A stretch of 56,942 bases of DNA from CAYVQZ01 sp964453435. Its GTDB lineage: Bacteria > Abyssobacteria > SURF-5. Below the pieces are notes generated by a model. That model was not told where the DNA came from, did no database searches, and saw only the letters and a list, made by a program, of their open reading frames with translations. The position numbers and the translations under genes are program-made. Positions 16,331 to 25,556 of the stretch are shown piece after piece. Where the stretch lies: NCBI GenBank assembly GCA_964453435.1, contig CAYVQZ010000033.1, positions 1 through 56,942 on the forward strand, in the 5' to 3' direction. Each line of letters opens with the position of its first letter. Within the stretch, counting starts at the first letter, position 1.

Positions 16331-17062
16331 CTAAACTCCCGCCAGCAATCGTTCGGCCAGGTAACTGTCAAGCCCGGCGCGTTCGACCTTTTTCGCGCAT
16401 TTAATTATGTCGTATTTCAACCGAAAGAACTCGACCGTCATCTCATCGGAATCGAAGATACCGAAGCAAGTCCGAGGGTCGCCGTCTCGTGGCTGTCCGA
16501 GTCCGCCGAAATTGACAAGATAGCGATTGCTTTTGTCAAGGGTATGCTTGCCGTGCTGATTCAAGTCGTGATTAAATCCCCGGTAGGCAAAGAGGGCGGG
16601 AAGATGACTGTGTCCGAAAAAACAGATATTGACGGATAATCGTTCCATGACTACGAATTGACGCATCGCGTCCATCCAGTCGAGGATATAATTGTCCCGG
16701 TTTTCCGGAGAACCATGGGAAAGAAGGATGTTCCCGTCAAGAATAAGCTGTTCAGGCAAAGTGCGAAGGTATTCCCTTTGCCTGGACTCCAGTTTTTCTC
16801 GCGTCCAGATGATGGCGTGTTTCGCCGCCGAGTTGAACCAGAGCGGGTCGTCCAAACCGCAAGCTGCAGCGTCATGATTTCCCATAATTGACGTAATGTT
16901 CTCACTTTGTATTAGATCAACACATTCATTTGGGTTCGCATTGTAACCCACGATGTCTCCCAAATTCACAATTCGGTCGACTCTCTGACGCTTGATCTCG
17001 GATAGAACTACTTCGACCGCTTCGAGATTCGAATGAACATCACAGATTACTGCGTAGCGCAT
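16331..17062 (-). CDS. YfcE/MJ0936-type metallophosphoesterase
   Basis: The 243-residue protein has the calcineurin-like metallophosphatase signature in order: DVHSN (metal 1), GDIVGYNANP (metal 2), GNHDAAA and, near residue 115, SHGSP and GHSH. These residues coordinate two metal ions. The insert between the motifs and the FGGLGQPRDGD segment match a branch often annotated as a protein phosphatase or phosphodiesterase of unknown substrate. ATG 17062 is preferred; a TTG two codons earlier is possible. It stands 37 bp before hisB and may be the first gene of the operon, but a role in histidine synthesis is not established. Confidence 0.85.
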   Translation of the reverse strand: MRYAVICDVHSNLEAVEVVLSEIKRQRVDRIVNLGDIVGYNANPNECVDLIQSENITSIMGNHDAAACGLDDPLWFNSAAKHAIIWTREKLESRQREYLRTLPEQLILDGNILLSHGSPENRDNYILDWMDAMRQFVVMERLSVNICFFGHSHLPALFAYRGFNHDLNQHGKHTLDKSNRYLVNFGGLGQPRDGDPRTCFGIFDSDEMTVEFFRLKYDIIKCAKKVERAGLDSYLAERLLAGV

Positions 17063-17368
17063 GCACAATTCCCGCAGACTCTGCCGCGCGCATCATGGCG
17101 AGCCTGCCGAACTATTAAGTACGAGCAAATGAAAAAATGAATCATGTTTAGCAAATGAAGACAATTTGCCAGCGCCCTATTATAGCATAAAACTTATCAA
17201 ATTCAAGCTGCGGGCAGAGCGATACAACCAAACCACAGAGTTTCCCGCGGCACGGTAAAAATACATTTGGAACATTGGCCGCCGAGAGGGGCTACACTAC
17301 ATCAGCAGGTCCAGGAATGAGAAATAGAAGAGCCGAATCCCCAGCATCCCCACCCGACAAAGGAATTG
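17063..17368. other. 306-bp spacer without visible gene
   Basis: This separates two minus-strand genes. It should contain the promoter of the metallophosphoesterase-his operon near its left end, but I find no pair of hexamers good enough to call. No repeat or RNA gene is visible. Confidence 0.35.
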
Positions 17369-18379
17369 TCAGGCGCCCAAACTTTGGACTTCTTTCAGAA
17401 TTTTTTCTATTTTACGGATTTTCTTCTTTGCTTTCTCGTAAATAGGGTCGTCCTCACCGATTTTCTCAAACTCGCTTTTGGCCTCATGGTATTTTCGGGA
17501 TTTGATGAAGTTGACACCCCGGTTGAAATTGCAGACGGAAATCTTTAACGCCAGGCGTTTGTCATGCGGATGTTCCTTTTGCACCTTCTCATATTCCGCT
17601 AATGCCGCGTTGTAGTTCTTCATGGAAAAATAGACATCGCCCATGGACTCGCTTTGACTCAGGGGCGCTCTCCCTCTTTCCTCGATCCCGGAAACCGCAA
17701 CGCCTTCTTCTTCGGCGAAAATACCCTCACGAAAACCGTCCATCTCCATGCCCTTGAGCGCGGAACGCTCCACCAGCATGCTGATATTGTTTGTATTTTC
17801 TTCGACTGGCGCCATGAAAAAACGAAGACAGGCAGGATCGAAATGATGAAGAATTCGCCCTTCCACGACTTCTCCGTCATCGAACATAATCTTCACTTCT
17901 TGGCTTTCACTTGCAGGCTCGGAGACAGCCTCGGCGGGGTCAAATTTCCCCTCGAAATCCCTCACGAAGTAAATTGCTTTCAAATCCGAGAAGTGCACAA
18001 AGATGCGATCCTGTCCCTGGGTTGACTCCAGCGGAACAAGATAAAAACCGAGCGAGCGCGGGTCGAGCTTATAAGTTGTTCCCTTTAAGACTTTTCCGTT
18101 CTTGAAATGGATGATCAGTTTCCGGGTCGTGCCGGTTTTGCGGGCTACACTGGACCGACCTCCTGTTGCATGAGAAGCCGTGGCCTGCGTCTCTTTTTCG
18201 GCGCGAAATTTTGAGAACAACCCCTTTTTCTCTTTATTTTTGGCCTCCAGCGCCTTTTCGCATTTCACGCAAAGGCTTTCACCTCGTCCCTTTGGGACAA
18301 GGCAGACGTTGCACCCGAAAGCGCCGCATTCGATACAATATCCCACGACATCTTTGTCGCTGTGTACCGGGCACTTCAT
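17369..18379 (-). CDS. B-box-like zinc-finger protein with paired beta domains and TPRs
   Basis: The 336-residue protein has three parts. Residues 1-45 carry eight Cys/His ligands (CPVH, CIECGAFGCNVCL, CVKC) like a B-box zinc finger. Two repeated beta-rich units follow: LIIHFKNGKVLKGTTYKLD at about 86 and the related VKIMFDDGEVVEGRILHHFD at about 165. Each ends in a VHFSDLKAIYFV-like strand, as in the DUF6982 family. The C-terminal part (about 240-336) is helical and contains a TPR-like pair (SMGDVYFSMKNYNAALAEYEK). No signal peptide is present, so it is cytoplasmic. The function is unknown; the layout suggests a protein-binding scaffold. Confidence 0.7.
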   Translation of the reverse strand: MKCPVHSDKDVVGYCIECGAFGCNVCLVPKGRGESLCVKCEKALEAKNKEKKGLFSKFRAEKETQATASHATGGRSSVARKTGTTRKLIIHFKNGKVLKGTTYKLDPRSLGFYLVPLESTQGQDRIFVHFSDLKAIYFVRDFEGKFDPAEAVSEPASESQEVKIMFDDGEVVEGRILHHFDPACLRFFMAPVEENTNNISMLVERSALKGMEMDGFREGIFAEEEGVAVSGIEERGRAPLSQSESMGDVYFSMKNYNAALAEYEKVQKEHPHDKRLALKISVCNFNRGVNFIKSRKYHEAKSEFEKIGEDDPIYEKAKKKIRKIEKILKEVQSLGA

Positions 18380-18655
18380 TTGGCTCCTCCCTCTTTTGGC
18401 TTTTTGGCCAGTCCCGATTTGCGCGGAGTTTCTAAGTCTCTATCTTCAAAGTATTTTAACACGAAACGACACCATAGTCAAAAAGGATTCTCTCGCTTGG
18501 CGTGCCGCCGGAGGGAAATGCCTGAGAAGAATTCCGAAACGGCGCGGCGGTGCTTGAAAATGGAAGAACTCTGTGGTAAGCTCTAATGGTTCAATATCTT
18601 CTCGTAGCGTTACCTAAGTTAACTGAGGCCAACTGGTTAAGCGTTTTGCGGAATA

Positions 18656-20047
18656 ATGAAAGCGATGATTGACAGCGGCGACGGGACGGGATTCTTTGAG
18701 CAGAACGACAATTTGGGCAGGCGTTCGGTTCATGTTATCACTTTCGGCTGTCAAATGAACCAATACGATTCCGAATTGATCGCCGGCCTGCTTCGACAAG
18801 CTGGCTACGCGACGTCCGAGACCCCTGAGGGAGCGGACATTATCATATTCAACACGTGTTGTGTGCGGGCACATGCCGAACAAAGGCTTTACACAAGGGT
18901 CTCACAGCTCAAGCGCGCGAAAGCGAGAAATCCGGACCTCATTATAGGGATCGGAGGGTGTGTGGCCCAAAGAGAGAAGGGAGTGCTGCTGGAACGATTT
19001 CCACATGTGGATATAGTGTTTGGAACCAACGCTCAGAGGGCAATCGTCGGCCTCGTTAAGCAGGCTGAGCAGGGAGTCCGACCGGTCGTTGAAACCCCCG
19101 AGAAGGGTCCCATCCCCGACCTTGGCGACGTGTCGCTCCCGGGTCACCGAGGCGTGAAGGCCAACGTTTCCGTTATGCGCGGTTGTGACAATTACTGTAC
19201 TTACTGTGTCGTTCCGTTCGTCCGGGGTCCTCAGAGCAGCAAAAGCCCTCAGAGAATCATTGACGAGGTCTCGGCGCTGGCGCAGCAGGGAATAGTGGAA
19301 GTCACATTGCTCGGACAGAATGTGAACTCCTATGGGGAGGACCTTTCATCGGGTGTTCGCTTTCCCCGTCTCTTGGAATTGCTCAATGAGGTTCCGGGCA
19401 TTGTCAGGATACGCTTCACGACCTCGCATCCGAAGGACATTTCGGATGAATTGATGCAAGCCATGCGCGACCTTTCCAAGGTCTGTGAACATTTGCATCT
19501 TCCCGTCCAGTCAGGTTCCTCGCGCATCCTGCGTCTAATGAACCGGAAGTATACGGCCGAGGATTATCTCAGAAAGGTCGACAGGCTTCGGGAAATTGTT
19601 CCTGAAATCAGCTTGACCACCGATGTCATTGTCGGCTTTCCCGGAGAAACCGATTCCGACTTCGAACAGACACGGCTGCTTTTGGAACGAGTGGGTTTTG
19701 ACGGCGCATATATCTTCAAGTACTCGCGCAGGGAAGGCACCGCGGCAGCTCGGCTGGAGGAAGCGGTCGATGAGGCGACAATTGCAAGAAGGCATCGCCA
19801 ATTACTCGATTTTCAGAAGGATATAAGTTTAAAGCGGCTTCGAGCATTGGTGGGCACAGTTCAATCGGCGCTTCCGGAAGGTCCGGATAACAAACGGTGC
19901 GGATATCTGCTCGGACGCACGCGCGGTCATCGCGTCGTGACTCTCCGTGTCGATTCCCGCCTGACAGGGACGGAAGTCGACGCGAACATCACCGGTCTTG
20001 AAGGGTGGACACTGCTCGGAGAAGCCGTCGAAACGGAGCGGCGTTAA
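18656..20047 (+). CDS. miaB: tRNA-2-methylthio-N6-dimethylallyladenosine synthase
   Basis: The 463-residue radical-SAM methylthiotransferase adds a methylthio group to i6A37 of tRNA. The N-terminal MTTase domain binds an auxiliary 4Fe-4S cluster through three cysteines (TFGCQMNQYDSE, FNTCCVRAHAE, GGCVAQRE). The radical-SAM motif is MRGCDNYCTYCVVPFVRG near residue 176, and a TRAM domain occupies the last 65 residues. The text matches MiaB better than RimO or MtaB, for example in the QMNQYDSE and TTSHPKD segments. A short TPR-SPOR gene follows 9 bp later. The first residues before RRSVHV look non-conserved, so a slightly later start is possible. Confidence 0.95.
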   Translation: MKAMIDSGDGTGFFEQNDNLGRRSVHVITFGCQMNQYDSELIAGLLRQAGYATSETPEGADIIIFNTCCVRAHAEQRLYTRVSQLKRAKARNPDLIIGIGGCVAQREKGVLLERFPHVDIVFGTNAQRAIVGLVKQAEQGVRPVVETPEKGPIPDLGDVSLPGHRGVKANVSVMRGCDNYCTYCVVPFVRGPQSSKSPQRIIDEVSALAQQGIVEVTLLGQNVNSYGEDLSSGVRFPRLLELLNEVPGIVRIRFTTSHPKDISDELMQAMRDLSKVCEHLHLPVQSGSSRILRLMNRKYTAEDYLRKVDRLREIVPEISLTTDVIVGFPGETDSDFEQTRLLLERVGFDGAYIFKYSRREGTAAARLEEAVDEATIARRHRQLLDFQKDISLKRLRALVGTVQSALPEGPDNKRCGYLLGRTRGHRVVTLRVDSRLTGTEVDANITGLEGWTLLGEAVETERR

Positions 20048-20056
20048 ACCAGAAAA

Positions 20057-21184
20057 ATGGGATATCCTGCCCGCATACTTTCGCGCGCGGCTCTGCGGCT
20101 CCTTTCTCGCGCATTTTCTTTTATTGCAGGCATCCTGCTTGCTATTACATTTGCGCCGACAGTGTGTGAGGCTGAATGGGTTTTGTTTGACCATGCCCAG
20201 CGCCGATATCGAGAATGCGTCGAGCTTGCCGAATCAAGGCGGTTCGCCGAGGTCCGCGAATGCGTTGACGAATTTCTCTCCGACTACCCACACAGCCGAT
20301 GGAGCGAACACCTTCGCTTTCTGGCGGCGAAACTTGAAACAGATGTAGAAAAAGCAGAAGAGAAGCTTTACAACTTTGTGGTCGAGTTTCCGGATGGTCC
20401 TTATTCCGATGAAGCAAATTTTGCTTTGGGCGAGCTTTATGAGTTGAACAACAAGGCTGACCGCGCTCAGCGGTATTACCTTCGTGTGTATGAGTTTTTC
20501 CAAACGAGCGGACTGAAGGACGAAGCTGTCTTGAGGGCGGCGAGGTGCATGCTCTTGAATAATCAACCCGAGGATGCAGCGCGACTCATGGAGAATTATC
20601 TCACTGGGGCCGTCCCCAAACCCTGGCGCGCTCGGGCTCATGGGCTCTATGCGGATGCGCTCTATCAGTGTGGCGATTATCTCAAATCACAACGCGAGTA
20701 TCGAGAGGTAATCTCCAGCCACGAAACACCTCGCAACGCGCCGGAGCGTTGCTATATCAGGGTTGCGGAGATTTACGAGAAACTCGGCGATTACGAGTCC
20801 GCCGTCCAGACGTATCGCCAATTCCTTCGCCTTTATCCTGAGAGCACGCATCGGGCGGACGCAGAAAAAAGGCTGGTCTTACTTGCGTCCGCCGCCGAGC
20901 TCGAGCTTTCCGGAGAAGGGCGGACATACGTTGTCGAGGCGGGGACCTCCGATTCGGATCACGAGGCTATGGCTCTCGTGGCCCGGCTGAGGAAAATTGG
21001 TTATCGCGCCTACATGGTTTCGAAACAAGGCAATCGCAAACAGATATTTTCCGTTCGGCTGGGCCCCTATGACTCGCGAGACTCGGCAGTGGCTGTCGTT
21101 GAGAGACTGCTCGAGGAAACCGGCATTGCGAGCACGGTATTACCCCAAAGGATGCGCTCCGAAAGAGGGACCGAAGTTGAGTGA
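20057..21184 (+). CDS. exported TPR protein with C-terminal SPOR domain
   Basis: The 375-residue protein opens with a signal peptide (about residues 1-40; hydrophobic core AGILLAITFAPTV, Ala-rich end). Residues 45-275 form a chain of TPR-like repeats resembling YbgF/BamD arrays, with segments such as DEANFALGELYELNNKADRA and AVQTYRQFLRLYPES. The last 80 residues form a SPOR fold (YVVEAGTSDSD, VSKQGNRKQIFSVRLGPYDSR) that in other proteins binds denuded septal peptidoglycan. It probably acts in the periplasm near the cell wall. It lies 9 bp after miaB and its end overlaps the mutS start by 8 bp, so all three share one transcript. Confidence 0.8.
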   Translation: MGYPARILSRAALRLLSRAFSFIAGILLAITFAPTVCEAEWVLFDHAQRRYRECVELAESRRFAEVRECVDEFLSDYPHSRWSEHLRFLAAKLETDVEKAEEKLYNFVVEFPDGPYSDEANFALGELYELNNKADRAQRYYLRVYEFFQTSGLKDEAVLRAARCMLLNNQPEDAARLMENYLTGAVPKPWRARAHGLYADALYQCGDYLKSQREYREVISSHETPRNAPERCYIRVAEIYEKLGDYESAVQTYRQFLRLYPESTHRADAEKRLVLLASAAELELSGEGRTYVVEAGTSDSDHEAMALVARLRKIGYRAYMVSKQGNRKQIFSVRLGPYDSRDSAVAVVERLLEETGIASTVLPQRMRSERGTEVE

Positions 21185-23789
21185 AGAACTCACCCCGATG
21201 CTCAAGCAATACACGCGCATAAAGTCGATGTATCGGGATTCCATCCTGTTTTTCCGAATGGGCGATTTCTATGAGATGTTCTTTGAGGACGCCAAAGTCG
21301 CCTCGGCAATACTGGACATCGCCCTGACGTCTCGGGACTCCGCGCGCAAGGAGGATCGGGTGCCGATGTGCGGTGTTCCGTACCACGCGGCCAGAAGTTA
21401 CATAGCCAAGCTTCTGCGAGCGGGCAAGACAGTCGCTGTCTGCGACCAGGTGGAGGACCCGAAACAGGCCAAGGGGATTGTTCGGCGCGAAGTGGTTCGT
21501 GTCATCACGCCGGGGACCGTTCTCGAGCCGGAGCTGCTTGATGAAAATGCGAACAATTTTCTGGCAGCGGTTTCCCATGGAGATACGGGCATAGGTGTCG
21601 CATTCGCCGATATTTCGACCGGAGAATTCCTGGCGACGCAACGGGTAGGCGATAATATCCAAGAACTTCTCGCAGAGGAGATGATTCGTGTCAGGCCATC
21701 CGAACTGCTCGTGCCGAAATCGCTGATGAGCGGCGGTCTGAAAGCGGAACTAACCCGGCATATACCAGAGATGGCGCTTAAACCGGTTGACGATTGGATG
21801 TTTTCCCCGCCTCAGGCCGCATCGCTCATAGCATCCCATTACGGGGTTCACTCACTCAGCGGTCTGGGTCTCGACGCCATGACTCTGGCAACAGGGGCCG
21901 TCGGCGCAATTATCCAGTATTTGAACGAAACATATCGCGCCTCGCTGAAACACCTCAAACGTCCGAGTTCGTTCGTTCGGTCGGAATACATGGTGCTTGA
22001 CGGCGCCACCCAGCGGAACCTGGAACTACTATCCACTCTTCGTGACAGGAGCAAGCGAGGTTCGCTGCTGGGTGTCCTTGACTCGACGGCTACTTCCATG
22101 GGTGGCAGGCGATTGCGAACATGGATCACGCAACCGCTCATGGCGATCGAGCGTATCCGGGCCAGACAGGATGCAATTGAAGAACTCGTTGAGTCCAGTG
22201 GGCTCAGGGTCGGCATACGAAATGTTCTTCAAAATGTGCACGATATTGCGAGACTGTTGGGAAGGGTGTCTGGGCCGACAGCGAATGCCCGAGACATGGT
22301 GGCCCTGAAAAATTCCCTGGCGCAGGCGCCGCTGTTGAAGACTGCGCTGAATTCGGCCGCCGCCACCCTGTTGCAGTCGATCAAGGATACGCTTGACCCA
22401 CTCGAAGACGTGACCTCTCTGGTCGAACGCGCGGTGGCGGATGCGCCGCCAACGACCATCAGCGAGGGCAACATAATTCGTGAGGGATACAACGCCGAAT
22501 TGGATTCTCTCCGGAACCTCGTGAGCGAAGGAAAGGATTGGATCGCTCACCTGAAAAAGAAGGAGATTCGCCGGACCGGGATCAACTCCTTGAAAATAGC
22601 CTATAACAAAGTGTTCGGCTATTACATCGAGGTCACAAAACCAAATCTGTCGCTCGTTCCGCCTGATTATATTCGGAAACAGACACTTGTCAATTCAGAG
22701 CGTTTCATCACGCCCGAGTTGAAAGAGCGTGAAAATGCAATCCTGGGCGCGCAGGAGAAAATATCCGACCTGGAGCATGAGATTTTTCAAACCCTGAGAG
22801 ATCACGTCTGCTCTCAAGCAGAACGAATTCTGACGAATGCCGATCTTATTGCGGACGTCGACGCTCTTCAGTCACTGGCGCATGTGGCCGCGGCCAACGA
22901 TTTCTGCAGGCCCAAAATCACAAATTCCTTTAAGCTTGAAATCGAGGAAGGGAGACATCCTGTTCTCGAACAGCTGAACCTCATCCATCAATTTGTCCCG
23001 AATGACACACTCCTGGATGAAGAAAAGTCATTGCTCGTAATAACGGGGCCGAATATGGCCGGGAAATCGACGTATCTGCGTCAAGTGGCGTTGATTGTGC
23101 TCATGGCGCAAATGGGAAGTTTCGTGCCCGCTCGTCGCGCCGAAATAGGCGTTATCGACCGGATATTTACGCGTATCGGCGCGTCCGACAACCTGGTTGG
23201 CGGGGAGAGCACGTTCATGGTCGAAATGAGCGAAACGGCAAATATTCTTAATAACGCAACGCCGAGGAGTCTTGTCATTCTGGACGAAATCGGCCGGGGA
23301 ACAAGCACCTATGACGGCATGAGCATTGCTTGGGCCGTGGCCGAACATATACACAACCATGTGGGCGCGAAGGCTCTTTTCGCCACACACTATCACGAAT
23401 TGACGGAACTCGCGAAAGAGCTTCCAAAAATCAAGAATCTGAATGTCGCAGTGAGAGAGTGGAATAATCAGGTGATTTTTTTATATAAAATTATCGACGG
23501 AAGCGCGGACCATAGTTACGGAATCCACGTTGCCAAGCTGGCCGGTCTTCCGACTTCTGTAGTGAGTCGGGCGCGGCAAGTCCTGGCAAATCTCGAACAA
23601 ATCAGCTCGACGCGAAAACAGCGGGGCGCCACAGAGTCCAAGCAGTTGCAACTGTTTTCCGCTCCTCCCCTCTCCCCCATCGAGGACGAATTAAGGAAGC
23701 TCGACATCGACCGGCTCACCCCTCTTGAGGCGCTTTCCAGGCTTGCCAAGTTCAAAGCAAAGCTGAAAGTGAACAAGGAGAGCGAGTGA
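21177..23789 (+). CDS. mutS: DNA mismatch repair protein MutS
   Basis: The 870-residue ATPase recognises base mismatches. Domain I contains the mismatch-wedging motif GDFYEMF (Phe-x-Glu) near residue 27, with the preceding LTPMLKQY segment. The ATPase part has Walker A GPNMAGKSTYL (about residue 625), the ASDNLVGGESTFMVEM segment, Walker B VILDEIGRGTSTYDG and the ATHYHELTEL switch. The C-terminal helix-turn-helix and a beta-clamp-like QLQLFS stretch are present. I chose TTG 21177, which gives the conserved LSEELTPML beginning and overlaps the previous gene by 8 bp; ATG 21198 would lose part of it. The open frame extends 60 codons further upstream but is antisense to nothing conserved and overlaps the SPOR gene. 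Confidence 0.95.
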   Translation: MSEELTPMLKQYTRIKSMYRDSILFFRMGDFYEMFFEDAKVASAILDIALTSRDSARKEDRVPMCGVPYHAARSYIAKLLRAGKTVAVCDQVEDPKQAKGIVRREVVRVITPGTVLEPELLDENANNFLAAVSHGDTGIGVAFADISTGEFLATQRVGDNIQELLAEEMIRVRPSELLVPKSLMSGGLKAELTRHIPEMALKPVDDWMFSPPQAASLIASHYGVHSLSGLGLDAMTLATGAVGAIIQYLNETYRASLKHLKRPSSFVRSEYMVLDGATQRNLELLSTLRDRSKRGSLLGVLDSTATSMGGRRLRTWITQPLMAIERIRARQDAIEELVESSGLRVGIRNVLQNVHDIARLLGRVSGPTANARDMVALKNSLAQAPLLKTALNSAAATLLQSIKDTLDPLEDVTSLVERAVADAPPTTISEGNIIREGYNAELDSLRNLVSEGKDWIAHLKKKEIRRTGINSLKIAYNKVFGYYIEVTKPNLSLVPPDYIRKQTLVNSERFITPELKERENAILGAQEKISDLEHEIFQTLRDHVCSQAERILTNADLIADVDALQSLAHVAAANDFCRPKITNSFKLEIEEGRHPVLEQLNLIHQFVPNDTLLDEEKSLLVITGPNMAGKSTYLRQVALIVLMAQMGSFVPARRAEIGVIDRIFTRIGASDNLVGGESTFMVEMSETANILNNATPRSLVILDEIGRGTSTYDGMSIAWAVAEHIHNHVGAKALFATHYHELTELAKELPKIKNLNVAVREWNNQVIFLYKIIDGSADHSYGIHVAKLAGLPTSVVSRARQVLANLEQISSTRKQRGATESKQLQLFSAPPLSPIEDELRKLDIDRLTPLEALSRLAKFKAKLKVNKESE

Positions 23790-24129
23790 TGTGGGCTTAC
23801 GTTTTGCTGAGCCTGGTTCCGGGAACGGAAGCGAAGACCTTTTCTTTAAATCGGCGTTATTCCGGGTGTGGCGAAGGAAAATCCCTTTTTCGGCCATTGG
23901 GACACCGTCCTCGTCATAGAAGCCGATACTTTGGATAATCTCGTGTCTGGTTGTCCGGCAGATACGCGGCGCTCAGGGAGTTCAAGCGACGGAAAAGCTG
24001 GTCTCCGGAGCAATACAGACAGAGCGCAGGCGATGCCAAATGTGTGATGCGCCCCGGCTTCGCACAAGAAAATGGCGGGCTGCATCATACCGTGCGTCCC
24101 TCTCCGGCGGGCCCTTCGAAGTTGTATGA
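23789..24129 (+). pseudogene. frameshifted Lrp/AsnC ligand-binding (RAM) domain gene
   Basis: A start ATG overlaps the mutS stop by one base. The three frames in succession spell one RAM-like domain: frame one gives WAYVLLSLVPGTEAKTFS; a +1 shift near 23850 gives IGVIPGVAKENPFFGHWDTV and IEADTLDNLV; a second +1 shift near 23945 gives VVRQIRGAQGVQATEKLVSG. Together these follow the order of the stand-alone AsnC C-terminal domain family (about 75-80 residues), which senses small effectors. As written, translation stops after 49 codons (stop 23936-23938). Either the gene is decaying or the assembly holds two one-base errors. Confidence 0.6.
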
Positions 24130-24159
24130 AAATCGTGCCAAGCGCGAAAAAAAAATAGC

Positions 24160-24188
24160 TTGCCCTTCTATTACAAAATCTGTATAAT
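24160..24188 (+). promoter_or_regulatory. sigma-70 promoter of the ferredoxin gene
   Basis: TTGCCC (24160-24165), a 17-bp spacer and a perfect TATAAT (24183-24188) form a near-consensus promoter 62 bp before the ferredoxin start. Confidence 0.75.
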
Positions 24189-24249
24189 ACAGCGCTGTGA
24201 CCGGTGACGGTAACGCCGCCAGTGAGATCAAAGAGAAGGAGGTTAGAAG

Positions 24250-24444
24250 ATGGCAATCGAGAGGGTCTGGATAACCGATGACTGCACCGGCTGCGGCCTT
24301 TGCGAGACCACTTGCCCCGACGTCTTTCAACTCGACGATGTTGCGAGTGTGAAGGAGGATGCGGATCTGAACGCAAACGAAGAGCTGATAAAGCAAGCCG
24401 CTGAAGAGTGTCCGGTTGAAGCTATCCAGGTAGAAGAATCGTAG
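24250..24444 (+). CDS. 4Fe-4S ferredoxin
   Basis: The 64-residue acidic ferredoxin has the single-cluster ligand set C12-x2-C15-x2-C18 with C54-Pro as the fourth ligand (EECPVEAI). An additional Cys22 follows in the ETTCPDVF segment, as in some Thermotoga/Desulfovibrio-type ferredoxins. It would carry electrons in the cytoplasm. An AAGGAGG site stands before the ATG. The gene is monocistronic, with its own promoter (24160-24188) and terminator (24467-24498). Confidence 0.95.
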   Translation: MAIERVWITDDCTGCGLCETTCPDVFQLDDVASVKEDADLNANEELIKQAAEECPVEAIQVEES

Positions 24445-24466
24445 TTCCTTTTCACAAACACGCACG

Positions 24467-24498
24467 AAGGCCCGTCCATCGCGGATGGGCCTTTTTCT
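24467..24498 (+). terminator. intrinsic terminator of the ferredoxin gene
   Basis: An 11-bp stem with one G-U pair (AAGGCCCGTCC at 24467-24477, GGATGGGCCTT at 24483-24493) closes an ATCGC loop and ends in a run of Ts. It lies 23 bp after the ferredoxin stop codon. Confidence 0.85.
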
Positions 24499-24507
24499 TC
24501 CTTCACG

Positions 24508-25410
24508 TCAGGTCGCCGATTTTTCCATCTGTTCCCGAGCATCCCGATATCCTTCTTGGATAAATCGCTTCGCTTTATCTGGATGAAAATGCAACAAGCC
24601 CATCGGGCCAAAACCCTCGAGATAAGTGCTCGGTTCGATGATATGAATCTCTCTACCCTTGTACATGCTGTCCATGAAATTGCGCTGCACCATTCCCCCG
24701 CAGCCTACGTGAACCCACATGACGTCATAGAAGCGAGTCAGAACCTGGTAAATGTTGCTGAATTTTTCCTGCCGCGGCAGGCTTCGGCCAATACAGAGCA
24801 GCATGAAGATTCGCGCGGCTCCCCGCTGTAACGCATATTCAAGCGGTACATTCCATACAAACCCTCCGTCGCACCAATAGTCTCCGTGAAACTTGACCGG
24901 AGGAAACAGTCCCGGAATGGTATAGCCGATACGAGAAATGGTTCTCAGGTCTTCGACATTGTCCTCTGTCCGGTTCGACCGCAATTCGCCAGTCCCTTTT
25001 GACAGATTCGTAAGAATGAAAGAGACTTCGGTTTTGCTCCGAAAAACTTTCCGAAAATCGATGAACTTCTCGATAACGTCAAAGTTTTTCCGCATCGAAA
25101 GCAGGGAATTTCCGAAAATAACATTCTCACGCAAGCTCAATCCGCCCGTGAGTGGCTGTGTCTTGAACGATGTCCAAAACTCCATCATTCCTTCGGTTCC
25201 ATCCGACGCATAGAGGCATGCGTTAATGACGCCGATTGAACTGCCGATAATCATGTCTGGTTTTACGCCGATTTCGTTCAGATATTGCATGGCGCCTGCT
25301 TGATGCGCTCCGCGGGAGGCGCCACCCTGGAGGATGATTGCGGTCTTCCGTCCATTTGTTGTTTGCCTTCTCCTTGTTTTCTTCCTTCCATTCCGGGCCT
25401 CCTTAACCAT
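24508..25410 (-). CDS. patatin-like phospholipase
   Basis: The 300-residue serine hydrolase has the three marks of the patatin fold. The oxyanion glycine motif is LQGGASRGAHQAG near residue 27, the nucleophile elbow GSSIG lies near residue 57, and the catalytic Asp sits in CDGGFVWNVP near residue 181. A basic N-terminus (RNGRKKTRRRQ) without a signal peptide suggests a cytoplasmic or membrane-associated lipase. The segment IISRIGYTIPGLFPPVKF-like region is typical of the RssA branch. An AGGAG site stands before ATG 25410. Substrates in this family are phospholipids or acylglycerols; the specific one cannot be read here. Confidence 0.9.
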   Translation of the reverse strand: MVKEARNGRKKTRRRQTTNGRKTAIILQGGASRGAHQAGAMQYLNEIGVKPDMIIGSSIGVINACLYASDGTEGMMEFWTSFKTQPLTGGLSLRENVIFGNSLLSMRKNFDVIEKFIDFRKVFRSKTEVSFILTNLSKGTGELRSNRTEDNVEDLRTISRIGYTIPGLFPPVKFHGDYWCDGGFVWNVPLEYALQRGAARIFMLLCIGRSLPRQEKFSNIYQVLTRFYDVMWVHVGCGGMVQRNFMDSMYKGREIHIIEPSTYLEGFGPMGLLHFHPDKAKRFIQEGYRDAREQMEKSAT

Positions 25411-25556
25411 GTCACTCTCCTGTTCGAGGGAGCAAAATCGATCTCACGCCCGTTCTCCAAACATAGACACGCTCGGATGTTCTTGCATTATTGGCCGGGG
25501 AAACGAGCGCCCTCCCGGTTTGTGAAGTAAAACCTTCAACAATAGCTCGGCGGCCG

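Noticed and set aside
20997..21176. N-terminal extension of MutS by 60 codons
   Set aside because: The extension overlaps the SPOR domain of the preceding gene and is not present in MutS proteins; TTG 21177 gives the conserved start.
23789..24129. Programmed frameshifting in the RAM-domain gene
   Set aside because: Two separate shifts are needed, and no slippery heptamer with a following structure is clear; decay or assembly error is simpler.
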